From: Megalobrama amblycephala
Lineage: Eukaryota > Chordata > Actinopteri > Cypriniformes > Xenocyprididae
NCBI RefSeq assembly: GCF_018812025.1
Contig: NC_063051.1
Span: forward strand, 5,085,896 to 5,149,895
Reading direction: 5' to 3'
DNA length: 64,000 nt
Position 1 is the stretch's first letter; the number at the start of each line of letters is the position of its first letter. The position numbers and the translations under genes are program-made. The notes beneath the pieces were generated by a model that saw nothing but the letters and a program-made list of their open reading frames with translations, was not told where the DNA came from and searched no databases. Of this stretch, positions 1 through 12,400 are shown piece by piece.

Positions 1-316
1 GTAAATGAGCCAATTAAAGACATCCTCTATGATAAACAGCTCCTCTCCAAACACCTGGGACAGAACCGTGATGTGTAATGACCATGAATACCAATGTGAC
101 TCGCAAAAACACAGCAGCGAAGACGAGGCCCCATAAAACATCCCAAGTGACACATTTAGCACTCTGTGAACTCTTGCTACATTAGCAGTGCCCTTTCATT
201 GAAATACACACCTCGCAGGAAACTCTTCACTGTGGAAGACGGTGGTAAATATACTGTATATAACAATGGACGCAGAATGAATGTGGACATGTAAACCGAA
301 GACAAATTTTTCCTAC
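1..316 (-). other. Contactin intron after Ig6 (partial)
   Basis: Sequence downstream of the Ig6 donor. No acceptor followed by an FnIII-like frame was found, so the next exon lies outside. Nothing else recognised. Confidence 0.7.
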
Positions 317-434
317 CTTTAACGACTAATATTGCATCAGCAGACAAGCTCTCGACGTCTGTGTCAACAAGGCAAACGTATTTCCCACCGTGATTAAGCT
401 GGATGTTTCTAATCATGAGATCACCAGAAAAGCT
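317..434 (-). CDS. cntn3-like: Contactin coding exon: Ig6, second half (last exon in window)
   Basis: 118 nt, residues 563-601 plus one base. Encodes [20 protein letters not shown], then [29 protein letters not shown] and GKYVC are contactin Ig6 signatures. The phase-1 donor GTAGGAAAA leads to the first FnIII exon outside the window. Acceptor TTTCAACAG. Confidence 0.96.
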
Positions 435-3400
435 CTGTTGAAAAAGTGGAAACACGATATAAAGATTAGTGCTTTAATAATTAATCATGTTGTTACAGCA
501 CAAGACACCAAATCCACTCTCTACTGATAAACAAGTTTCTTAAAGTGTGATGCCTTATCATTCAGAACATATTTCATGAATCAAAACATAACCTCATGCA
601 CTGTATTTTTTGGCTCGTGCCATTAAATTCTGGCACTATTTCCAAAAATGAGAGAAAGGGAGTTGCAAACAGGTAGTACAAATCAAACAGGTTTGATTCA
701 ACATAAATTATTTTATGATTCACACCAAAAGTAAATCAAGCATAAAATAAAATTGAACTTTACGGAAGCTTGTTTCCGCCACTAAATAAAGAAATAAAAA
801 GGTAAAAAGGCTTTTTATCTCAATTCTGACTTTTTCTCGCAATTGCGAGTTTGCATCTCACAATTCTGACTTTTTTTCTCAGATTTGCGAGATCATGAGA
901 TTTAAACATTTTCGCAACTCCGAGTTATAAAGTCAGAATTGCGTATTATAAAGCCAGAATTGCGAGATATAAATTTTCTTACTTTATAACTCGCAATTCT
1001 GGCTTTATCCAGAATCTATTTTCTCATATTTGCGAGATTGTCAGAATTGTGAAATTTAAACACAATTGTGAGTTATAGTCAGAATTGCATCTTATGAAGT
1101 AAGAATTGCATGATATAAACTCGCAATTGCATCTTATAAAGTCAGGATTACGAGACAAAGTTTATATCGTGCAATTCTGACTTCATAACTCGCAATTGTG
1201 AGTTTATATCATGCAATTCTGAGAAAAAAAGTCAGAATTGTGAGATATAAACTCGCAATTGCAAGAAAAATGTCAGAATTGTGAGATTAAATGTCGCAAT
1301 TACTTTTTTTATTTTTTATTTCATGGCGGAAACAAGCTTCCATAGAAATTGCCATTAGATTGATGTAATAAATAAATAAATAAATGCATGAGCCAAGTGT
1401 TCACACTAAAGTCAAACTGCAAAAAAATCGTATTTATTCCCACATATGAAAGTGGCCCAGATCAAAATTGTAAATGTCATATTCAGTGACTTTTACTGTT
1501 TACACGGTCATCCAAAAAAAAAAAAAAAAAAAAAAAAAAACAGATCTGTGTGTCACACATATACAGTATTTGGGACACTTGCAACTGCAGTGTTATCATA
1601 GCTTGAGTAACACAGAGCCTGTTTTTAACAGCAATATGTGCTAGTATACCATTTTATTATGTAATTATCACCAAAATAGAACTGAGGCAGGTGTACTGAT
1701 CTTCCCTGTCATGCTATCTGCAGATTTCTGCATACTCAAACACTCATCCATCCCTTTAAAATGTCTGCTGTGCTCTTGAGATACGTGTGGACCTAAATAA
1801 ACAGTCTCGGTGACTAGCCTCCGGGATTCACTCAGATCCAGCTCTCTCAGCCACACAGGAGCTCAGTAAAACACACAGACTGTGGCTAATTGGCAAGACG
1901 ATACTAATTATTCCACAATTACATAAGCCAGGACCAGGTAAATGAACAAAGCACATGCAAAGTGAGAGTGAATATTGTTCCAGATAAGCATACGGCACAT
2001 TAAAGTCACAAAGACTTAGGCATTTCTGGTACAGACTTCATTTTAAATGAAGATGCAGCTAAGAATAAGACAGCACAGTGTGGGAAAAGAAGCATATTAA
2101 ATTAAGACTTAAAGTCTTTATTTGAAAGGGTTTTATGATTGAACGCTGTGGTTTTAATGAATTAACATAGACTTTCTAAAAATAAATAACTCCAAGATTG
2201 CAGACACAATTTATCTCCGTGTTTCTCCCTGGCTTTTAAATAACGTATGCCCAGAAGTTTATAGAAGCTAAACCCTGCGTATCACATTGATGTCTCTAGT
2301 GGTCTACCAGCCCCAAACCACAGACCACCACTCTACTGTAATAGTACATGAAAGTGTCTGATGCACTCAAAACAGGACCAGCACTTATGTTTGACTGTGG
2401 TTTCCTCTCATTCAAGTTCAGTTCCTATGAAACAATGCCTTAAACTCAATCAATATAAATAAGAGAGCCCATTCAATTGTTAGACTCCAAAATTTCAGGA
2501 TTGGATGGGAAGACTGCAGAGCGGGTGATGTTTAATTATGGTAATGTACTCATCAGAGGCTGCTGAGACGGAAGGCGTAATCTTTGGGAGCAGAGAAAGT
2601 GTGAATCCGTGAAAGCCATATCTCATTATAACCCACATCTGCATATGTCAATGTCATTTGTAATTGCCCTTGAGAGAAACCCATGTATGAACTTTATGCA
2701 GCCACTATCACATGTCATGACAATGAAAGGCAGGGACTGGCTGTGGGTGTGAATGGCCTGAATCAAGGGGTGTGGGTGGGGGAATAAAGAAAAACATTAA
2801 AACTTAATATTTTATTGGCATTTATTTTATAATAAATAATTTGAATATTTAATCATTTATTTGTATAATATTTTTAAAGAAATAATAATATAATATAATA
2901 TAATATAATATAATATAATATAATATAATATAAACTCTTTCAGCTCAATTAAATTCAGGAGGTTATAATTTGCCTATAAAACGGACCATCTAAGGACCTC
3001 CTCAGACAGGCAGGAAGGTGCTAAGGTTCTGTTCTTTTCAAGAACCTTAGTCTGCACTCAGGTTTCAAACCTTAGAGTGATCCTTAAATGAAAATTATCC
3101 AGAGCTGTTTATTATTTTGTTCAAACCTCTAGCCAACCAAGGAAAAATCTAAACTAAAACAGCAAAATGGAATGTGACACAGCACAAAGCATTTCTTATA
3201 AGGCAGGATTTCAATTCATTGGAGTTCTGCTGCAATAAGGAATTGTCTCCCCTGAGATGTAAAATATCCTGTGAAACTGAAAGGGTAAAATGGGAACAAG
3301 ACTCTTAATTGATCTGGCCTCTTTCCCTGGTTCAGTTTGTAAAGACCAGCTGTTTGGTATACATGTTGAATCATTCACATTCAATGTAGGTCAACAACGG

Positions 3401-6400
3401 AATGACCCAGAACAAGAAGGCAAAATTCATCCCAAGAATCCAATTTCAAACTACAGACATAACGGCTGGCAAATCTCTTTGAGAGAGAGCATTCAATGTC
3501 CCAATAGCTTGTTCCTGTTCAGCACAATGATTAGATTAAAACCCAGTTAAAATACTTCAGGTTCTTGTGTCTGAGATATATTCAATATAATGGACTGTAT
3601 GCCGGGTTCTTTGGTTTGATTCGACTGATGAGCACAAAACAAACAAACAAAACTATTTTTCATACAAATTAATTTTTTCCATCTCCTCCTAATGCTCAAA
3701 CTCATCTTACTTTGAATTTAAGAAATTACAACATGCAGTTTATTGTACAGATTTCTCATGCCAAATATCTTGTGTGTTATTAAAAGGATTAATATTCCGC
3801 ACATTTAGGGCATTTTTTTATGAAATGCACACAATGTTGAAGTTTTTTTATTTTAATTTAATCATTTATTTTAGACCTGTGCACTACTGTTCCTTTAAGA
3901 CTTGTTTGCAGTCAAGTCTTCATAAATGATTTGTGAATGTTAAATTATGTCTACACAGTACATCAACCCCCTTTTTTTTTCAAAACAGCAAGGAAAATCT
4001 TGTTTTCCAAGATATGTTCCCTATGAATGTTTCATGGTTGGAGGTGGTGGTGTGGGATGAGGGTGCTGAGGTTGCAATATTGCCCTAAAACCACAATACT
4101 CACCCCTCCTACTCGCTCGAAGTGGTCCACGTCTTGATGGAAATCGATGGGCTGACCGTTGAAGGCCCAGGAGAAGGCCACGTCCAAGGCTGGATCGGCA
4201 GTCACCTGGCAGGGCAGCACGATGCTCTCCCCCACAGTGATTTCCGTGCTGCTGGGGCCCTGGCTGATCCTTGTGGGCTCTGTTAGTTACAGTGCCAACA
4301 CAGTCTGTCAGTTTAGCTCTGGGACACAAACTAAAGCGAGAGAATTTCTTCTGTGACCAAGACAATTACTCTTTTCCAAAAACCTAGTGTGCTGCCTCTG
4401 AAAGCAGTATTTTAAGCTCCCTACACAAAGGCTGTAGCAAAAGGATAGGCTGCATAATTATTCTGCATTATAATATTAAAATGCACTGCAACAATCTCAG
4501 TAAAAAATAAATAAATAAATAAAAAATTCAAGATGTCGAACAAATTGAGACAAATGTCAATTATAAATATACTTATTTCACTAAATAATGGAATGTATCA
4601 ATATATAATAGTGCAAAATAGTTAAAACTCACCTTTTTAACATATAATACACTAATCAATTCACTAATTTACAACACAAGGCTTGACTGGATGAGCCACA
4701 TTTGAACTGTTAAAGATAAAACAAAAGACTAAAAAAGACAAACAAGACTAAAATTATATTGAGGACATAAGGAAAACAATATAAATGAATTATAAATAAA
4801 TAAATAATATTTGCTTATAACATGATATAACATAAAATATGGATAAATATTTTATCTACAGAAATGGAAAAAAAGGGAAAAAAATCTGTAAAATTCTTAA
4901 TTTTTCAGTTTATACCATTTAGATATTTAAAAAATGAGTCACTAATGTTATTAAAAAATTATTAAAAAATTAATTAAAATATGTTGTGATTTTGTGATAA
5001 AACAAAACTTCCACTAAAAAAAAATATATATATATATATATTACCTATTAATTCAAATACTGTATAATAGGGACATAAAAATGATCTGCATGGTAAGAAT
5101 GACCCTATTGGATTATTATTATAATTATTAATATATGTATTGAACATCGGTGTCTTCCATCGCTTTAGTCCTGATGAGCAGTAGGCCGCTCGAGGCTGTG
5201 GGTAAGCAATTTTACCACAGCCTGCAGTGGTTTATTGCTGTAATAAATAATCTTAATTTCTAGGTGCTATACTTAGATTTTTGGCTGCTGTCTTTCCATA
5301 TGGGGACTATTAATTTGAGAAGAACATAAAGTGGTTTTTAATAAGAGCCAAATGAATTGGCAGCATGTCTGTGAGCAGAATACAGTTGAGTGAACTGAAG
5401 GCATTTTGTAAGGGAAAGGTCATTTTAATTAAATTACATTAAGGGGGTCAACTGCTGGTGCATGACAAAAACATAATGAGAGAAAAATACAAGGACGAGA
5501 AGAAAGAAAAAAACCCTACAAAAGACGTATGGGCTCACACAGATGCCTCAGTGGTACACAGCTAATGAGTTTCCTCTGATTTGCCATGAAAATACTGCTG
5601 ATTAAACCCGTAACCTATGTAATGAAGAACAAAAGTGAGGAATAACATTCATCCTATAGCTTAACGAGGAGATAACAATCCACATGGATAATGGCCGCAG
5701 CAATTAAGGATGACCTTAACAATGAGTAATTAGCGTAACATGGACTGGACTGTGTGGAAGATTGAAGCAAGAGGCTATATGAACTAAGTAGAATTCTAGA
5801 GAAGAGTATGTTATATCTCCACAATACAGACGGCTACTTTAAAGGGCCAGTTCAACCAAAAAGAACATTTTATGGACTCAACTTAACGTTGTTCCAAACC
5901 TGTATTACTTTATTTCTTCAGTGAATCACAATGTTTTTCATGCAATTACAGTAAACAAGGGAAGGCCACAAAAGCATTAAAGGTGCAGTAAGCGATTTGT
6001 GAGAAACACTGTTGATATTTGAAACAAACAAACAAACACACCCCTCCCTTCATTGCTCCGCCCCCAAAATGCAGGAACACGCAATGCAAGAGTGGATGTC
6101 CCTTTATCATAGCTGAAGCGAAGCAAAATAATGCTTTGCAAAAAATAAAGCAAAGATAACGAACAAACAACAAGGAAGAACAAAAACAGCTCTTGCCATT
6201 TCTAAAGTTTTTGCCTGATTATAACCCTTCTTTTTCCAGTGATATTCCTTTTTCTCTTTTGTAATGTCTCTCAGCCATCTCTCTTTCTACAGTCTTTCTT
6301 CAAATTTCCCTCTAGCTCACTCTCTCTCCTCCCCCATCATGAGTGTATACGTTCAACAGCGTCTCTCAGAAATCACTTACTGTACCTTTAAATGGTATAT

Positions 6401-9400
6401 ATGACTTGGAAATCGAACCCATAACTTTGTTGTTGTCAACGCCATTCTCTACTAGAAATCTACCTTGAATGATTCATTCAAGTATAGATATTCGATTTGT
6501 GAATGAAAGATTCTTTTGAGTCAAATCTTACCAATGAATCAGTTTATGCGGTTCACAAAACTGAATGATTCGCTCACAAATCTGACTTATTCAGTTCTCG
6601 AGTTCAACTCAACACCTGATTACCTGTTTCACAGTTCGTAGCTCAATGGAGGGGAAGATTAATAGTGAACAAAGACAAACAGACTTGAAATACTGCACAC
6701 GACTCATATGGACTACTTTAATGTGGTTTTGCGTCCTTTTATAAAACTTTAAAGCTCCAGCCTCCTTTTGGTGCATGAAAAATAAAGCACAGTCCATTCT
6801 TTATATTTTCTCTTTTTGTGTTCCACAGAAGTCATAAGAGTTCTGAACGACATGACAATGAGTAAATGATGACAGAATTAACATTTTTGGGTGAACTATT
6901 CCTTAAATAGGAGTTTGAAAAGATGTCTTAAAACTTTTAAACATAGAGACTTGACAACAAAAGCTATTTGTCTTGAAATAAAGTAGCGGCATTGTGTAAG
7001 ACTTCTCAGTCTGCTTGATTATATAAAACAAATCTTATGCTTTGTGATTTTTTGACTTGAAAGGCTGACAGCAGTGACAACGTAAACTTAGAAGAATGGA
7101 GCTGTCAATTGGCTAATACATTTCTTGAAACAGCTGAAGCAATGGATCATGATATGTGCCAGATGTGGCTTTTCATTCAAAGCTAATCATAGTTAAACCA
7201 TCAAGAATACAGTATCTGAGTCAACAATAAGAGTGAACTGGACTGTGTATTGTCTGCACAGCAAAAATAAAGCTGTTATTCACCCGAAGCTACTTTAGAG
7301 CCTAAAGATAAATGTATGTTTATCAAAAGAATCCCACAATATTTTGAGACGGATGAATCAGCTTTTTTTTTTACAACAAAGAAATTACAATATGTCTTTG
7401 CTTGGAGAATCATTTCTTTCATTTTTTATTGTTCCATTTGGCTTTTTGTTATTTTATTTTTTATTGTAATGAAAAATAGAAAAATAGTGAGGTGAGAGAA
7501 ACAGTGGAGAAACCAGATCTGGAGAATGTTGCAAGCAGAATTCGAATCTCAGTGTGCACTAAACCACTTTTATCTAGAATATAAAACACAATGACTCACC
7601 TGTGATTATCAGTCGTCCTGTTGTGCTAGCTGTGCCAAACTGATTTTTAGCGATGCACGTGTAACTACCTCCATCTCGCTTGGTTACGTTGGCAATCTTG
7701 AGAGTTCCATTGGGGAAGAGGGAAATCCTTGAGAAAATTTGAAAAATTGATTAACATCACAAAAAATAAATCACATGGCCAAAGTCTTCAATGTGATAGC
7801 ATATAATCTCGAAAGCTAAATACCTTTCGGTTCTTTGCAGTATCTCAGTCCCTTTTTTCCACAGGCTAATGGCTCTGGGTGAAGCATGCGGCCTGCAATC
7901 TAGGCTAACGTCACTACTCGAGCGAGCCTTAAGCACTCGGCTCAAAGGATTCTGGGAGAAGCTGGGAGCAGAGGCTGTAGGAGACAGAGAGATTTGGTCC
8001 TCAGACTCACACTCAATGGAATCTGTGATGAACAGCAATTGACGTTCAAACAGCCTCTGGCAAAAATGGAAGAAAGCCTTTTTGAAAAGTCTAAAGGACT
8101 TAACAAATAGAGCCGTCCGTTTCCACTGGCTGCTTCCAGGCCATTTGCCTTTAACTAAACTTACATTTTACTGTGCCATTCTGTGCTGTATCTTCAAAAG
8201 ACACCATTTATTTGACACTAGCCTTAAACGGACAATACTGACCAATGTATTGTGATTAAAATGAATAAATTCCAGAATCAATATCGGGGAAATATGAGTG
8301 TTACAATGAAGCACTAAATCACACAGATGTTTTCAGTGCTGCCTTGTAATTTGAGCTTGGGCTGTGACTACACAAAGTTTTATCATTCAAATGAAAGATG
8401 GAGAGCAGGCAGTAGAAACACAGAGGTCGTACCAAGCACCATCAGTTCGGCGCTGGAATAAATGATGCCGTGCTTGTTCTCCGCCACACACTGATACATC
8501 CCGCCATCTGAGAGGTTTAGTGAGGAGATGGAGAGAGCACCGTTCTCTATTTGCGCTCGGCCCTGTAGACACAAACACAAACAATCGGAGTAAAATGGTT
8601 GCTATGCGGTTGCTAGGGCATTGCTGGGTTGCTTGATTTCATGATTGCTTACTGGCCCAAGTAAAAAGAGACTATTGCCAATTTTCTCTGATATTCTGGT
8701 CGCAAGATATGGTTTGGGTCCCTCTTTCAAAGCAGGGTTATTATAGGTAACTAAAACCATTAAGAAAAACATTTTTGCTACTTGGACCAAAAAAAAAAAA
8801 AAAAAAGTTAACTGAAATAAAATGAAATATTACAAAAAATAAACTTATGTTATTACAGCTAGTTGCCAATTAAAACCTCTAATTTTCATTTAATATAACT
8901 TAATGTACTAAAATAACTAATACTAAACTAAAAATTAAAAACATATATAAACAAAAACTAATAAAAGAATGATAAATAAATGAATATGACAAAAATAAAA
9001 AAAATAAACTGATTAAAACTTTGACAAAAAATAAAATGAAGACAAATTATAAAAATAAAAGCAAATTTAAAACTATTAATACAAATTATAATAGCATTTC
9101 AATGATACTAAAATAATAACACTGCTTTACTGTAAGTCTATGGGATTTTGTCTTAATATAATTCAAAATAAAACATTTAAAACTAAAACCAATCATTTTA
9201 AAAGCGACAAGTGAATTTATCCATTGCAACTTGAACATTATAACTTTGAAAATGAATATTAATTTTAAAATTTGCCACAAATTATACATTTAACAGTGCT
9301 ATTAAATTATCTAAATGTAAAAATATGGAAACTGAGCAAAAAAATGATCCAATATCAGCCAATGTATATCCAATATCAACCAATAATAACAACAACAACA

Positions 9401-12400
9401 ACAACAACAAAAACTGTAATATTGAACAAAAAAAACCCAATATATTATGCATCCCTTGAATGATGACTTGTTTTTAACATTGCTGCACTGAAAGTCTGTC
9501 AGGTTGAACATCTAAAACAGATTTGGAGAGGGTGGAAGAGGTTACAGAGGAGAAAGATGAAAAAATGCTGACCCTATGCTCCGATGAACGGAAAAGAAAC
9601 GTTGAACATAACAGTGAAATACTAATGGCCAATTCATTTGGCATGGGCGCCCAGTCGGAAAAGTATGTGAGACAGGTAGGGAAGTGTTGAGCTGATGGTT
9701 CTGCTAATGGCATAGCAGACATTTAAGCCTATCGGCTGTTTTTAAGGGCTGAACTCAGCACAAAGAGTCACAGGGAGAGATTGATGTGATGTGTGATGGA
9801 AGGGAGGGGAGGGGGTACGGGTCACTCTCGGTTTGAATGCAGGTCACATCTAATGGAGTCTCTCTGCTGCCTTATAACTGCTGATGTTTGTTGATGGGAG
9901 TCTCTCCTACTTAAACAGCTGTTGGCTTCTTTTTTACCTTACTTTTATGTCAGCAATGAGAATTTATGTTTGCATTGACCTTGAACTACAGTAAGAGCAG
10001 ATAAAGCTTTTAGTCTCATTGTCTTTCAGAAGCCCTAAAGTACCTCAGATATAAGAGTTTCTCCGTTCTTCAGCCAGCTGTAGGAGGGCTTTGGTTTCCC
10101 ATTGGCTTTGCACTCCCAAAACAGATTCTCCTCGATGGACAATGCTGTGTCTGCCATCGTTTGCAGCCAATGAGGTGTGGCTATGGAAAGAGAGCACACT
10201 GATAAATCATACATTGGATAAAGGGTCGATGATGGACATATTCATCAATACACATAAATGAAATGTTACACTTGCATATTAAAACCACCCACATTACCCA
10301 AGGCTGATGAAGTCAAAGGTCTTGATGACAGAAACAATTAAAGTAAAAGTTCACCCAACAATGAAAAATTCATCATCGTTTTCTCACCCTACAGGTCTTT
10401 TTAAACTTATATGGCTTCCTTTCATCTGTGCAAATCTAAAGGAGATGCTACTGTAGGCTGCTCCTGGTCACTTTTTTCAATGAAAGTAAAGAACCAAATA
10501 TACACCGCCGTTTAAAAGTTTGGGGTTGGTATGATTTCTTAAAATGTTTTTTTTTTTAAAGTTCTGGCATGAAACTCTAGATGGTGCAGGCTAACTCATT
10601 TGGTAGGGATCACATCATTATCTACATAGCAGCTGATTGGTTGTTTATGCAACAGAGGCAAATGAGCTGCGGCTCAACATTCCAACAAATACCGTTGTGT
10701 TGCTGGTAGTAGTGTGCAGCGCGCTTTCAGAAACCTTCCTCCTTCCCCAGCTCCACCTGTATAGATTTGCTACGGGGTTAATTTATCTATGTTACATAAG
10801 CAACAGCAGCAGCAGCATGTCTTACATGCTCACAGCAATGTCTGTGAATGTATTGGCAGTAGCAAGTCTTGGTACTTGCTCTGCAGCAGCAGCAGCAGCA
10901 GCGTATCAGATCTATTCCACCAAGCTTAAATACAGTTGTGGCCAGAATTATTAGCCCCCTTCATAAATATGATCAAAGATCATATAAATCTGCATTGTTT
11001 ATCCTTTTGATCTTTAATTTTAAATTTTACTTCTATAATGCCTGATGAGTTTGGAGAACACCTGACAAGAGATCAGAGACAATTCCTCCATACAGAATCT
11101 CTCCAGATCCTTCAGATTCCAGGTCCATGTTGGTGCTTCTCTTCAGTTCACTCCACTCATTCTCTTTAGGGTTCAGGTCAGGGGACTGGGATGGCCATGT
11201 CAGAAGCTTCATTTTGTGCTCAGTGACACATTTTTGTGCTGGTTTTGATGTTTGTTTTGGATCATTGTCCCGACGGATGATCCAACCACAGCCCATTATA
11301 AGATTTCTAGCAGAAGTGGTCAGGTTTTGATTTTTTATCTGTTGGTATTTGATAGAATCCATGATACTATGTATCTGAACAAGTTGTCCAGGACCTCCAG
11401 CAGAAAAATAGGCCCACAACATTAAAGATCCAGCAGTATATTTAACCGTGGGCATGGGGCACTTTTTATCCATGTGTGCACCAAACCCATCTGGTGGGTT
11501 TGCTGCCAAGAAGCTCTTGTTTTAGTTTCATCTGACCATAGAAGCTCGTCTCGTTTGAAGTTCCAGTCTTGTCTGACAACTGAATATACTGGAGATTGTT
11601 TCTGGATGAGAGCAGAGGATTTTTCTTGAAACCCTCCCGAACAACTTGTGGGGATGTAGGTGCTTTTGTTCATTTTTTTTAGGCTTTCTGAGATTCAAGA
11701 CTCAACTAATCTCTGCAATTCTCCAGATGTGATCCTTGTAGAGTCTTTGGCCACTTAAACATTCCTCCTCACTGCACATTAGGACGATTTAGACACACGT
11801 CCTCTTCCAGGCAGATTTGTAACATCTTTAGTGGATTGGAACTTCTCAATTATTGCCCTGATAGTGGAAATGGGGATTTTCAATGCTTCAGCTATTTTCT
11901 TACAGCCACTTTCTATTTTGTGAAGCTCGACAATCATTTGCTACACATAAGAACTATATTCTTTGTTTTTTCTCATTGTGATGAATGATTAAGGGAATTT
12001 GGCCTTTGTGTTTCCTCATGTTTATATTCCTGTGGAACAGGAAGTCATGGCTGGACAATTTCATGTTCATGATCACCCCGGTGAGCTAAAAAAATTTAAA
12101 TATCAATGGGAATATACTTCAGAGATATTTTACTCATAAAAAATTCTAGGGGTTCTAGTAATTGTGGGCAACGTGTTTTGGAGAAAAACATTTATTTCTT
12201 AATGTTATTTTCCCCCCACTTTCAATTCTTTTCCTTCAAAGAAAGGTTAGATTTTTGCTAATTTTATGAATAAAAGATCAAAAGGATAAACAATGCAGAT
12301 TTATTTTTAGAGTCATCTTTGATCATATTTATGAAGGGGGCTAATAATTCTGGAAACTGTATTACTGTACATAAACACTGCCATATCCATAAACATGCCA

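Larger units (their letters stand above)
435..4103 (-). other. Contactin intron within Ig6 (3.7 kb)
   Basis: Holds an inverted-repeat MITE (763-1342), a poly-A tract (about 1515-1540) and a TATAA-type satellite (2881-2934). The rest, including 1560-2880 and 2940-4100, is unique-looking AT-rich sequence in which I see no gene. Confidence 0.85.
4280..7599 (-). other. Contactin intron between Ig5 and Ig6 (3.3 kb)
   Basis: Holds a short TA run (about 5026-5041) and a pair of nested TTAA-flanked elements (5843-6902). The remaining AT-rich sequence shows no gene. Confidence 0.85.

Noticed and set aside
4021..4365. Alternative frame over the Ig6 exon
   Set aside because: Shadow of the contactin exon 4104-4279; it ignores the splice sites and has no Ig motif.
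10637..10954. 105-codon open frame on the plus strand with an alanine run
   Set aside because: The alanine run is the CAG-type tract of a mobile element, and the frame ends in the Tc1 insertion.
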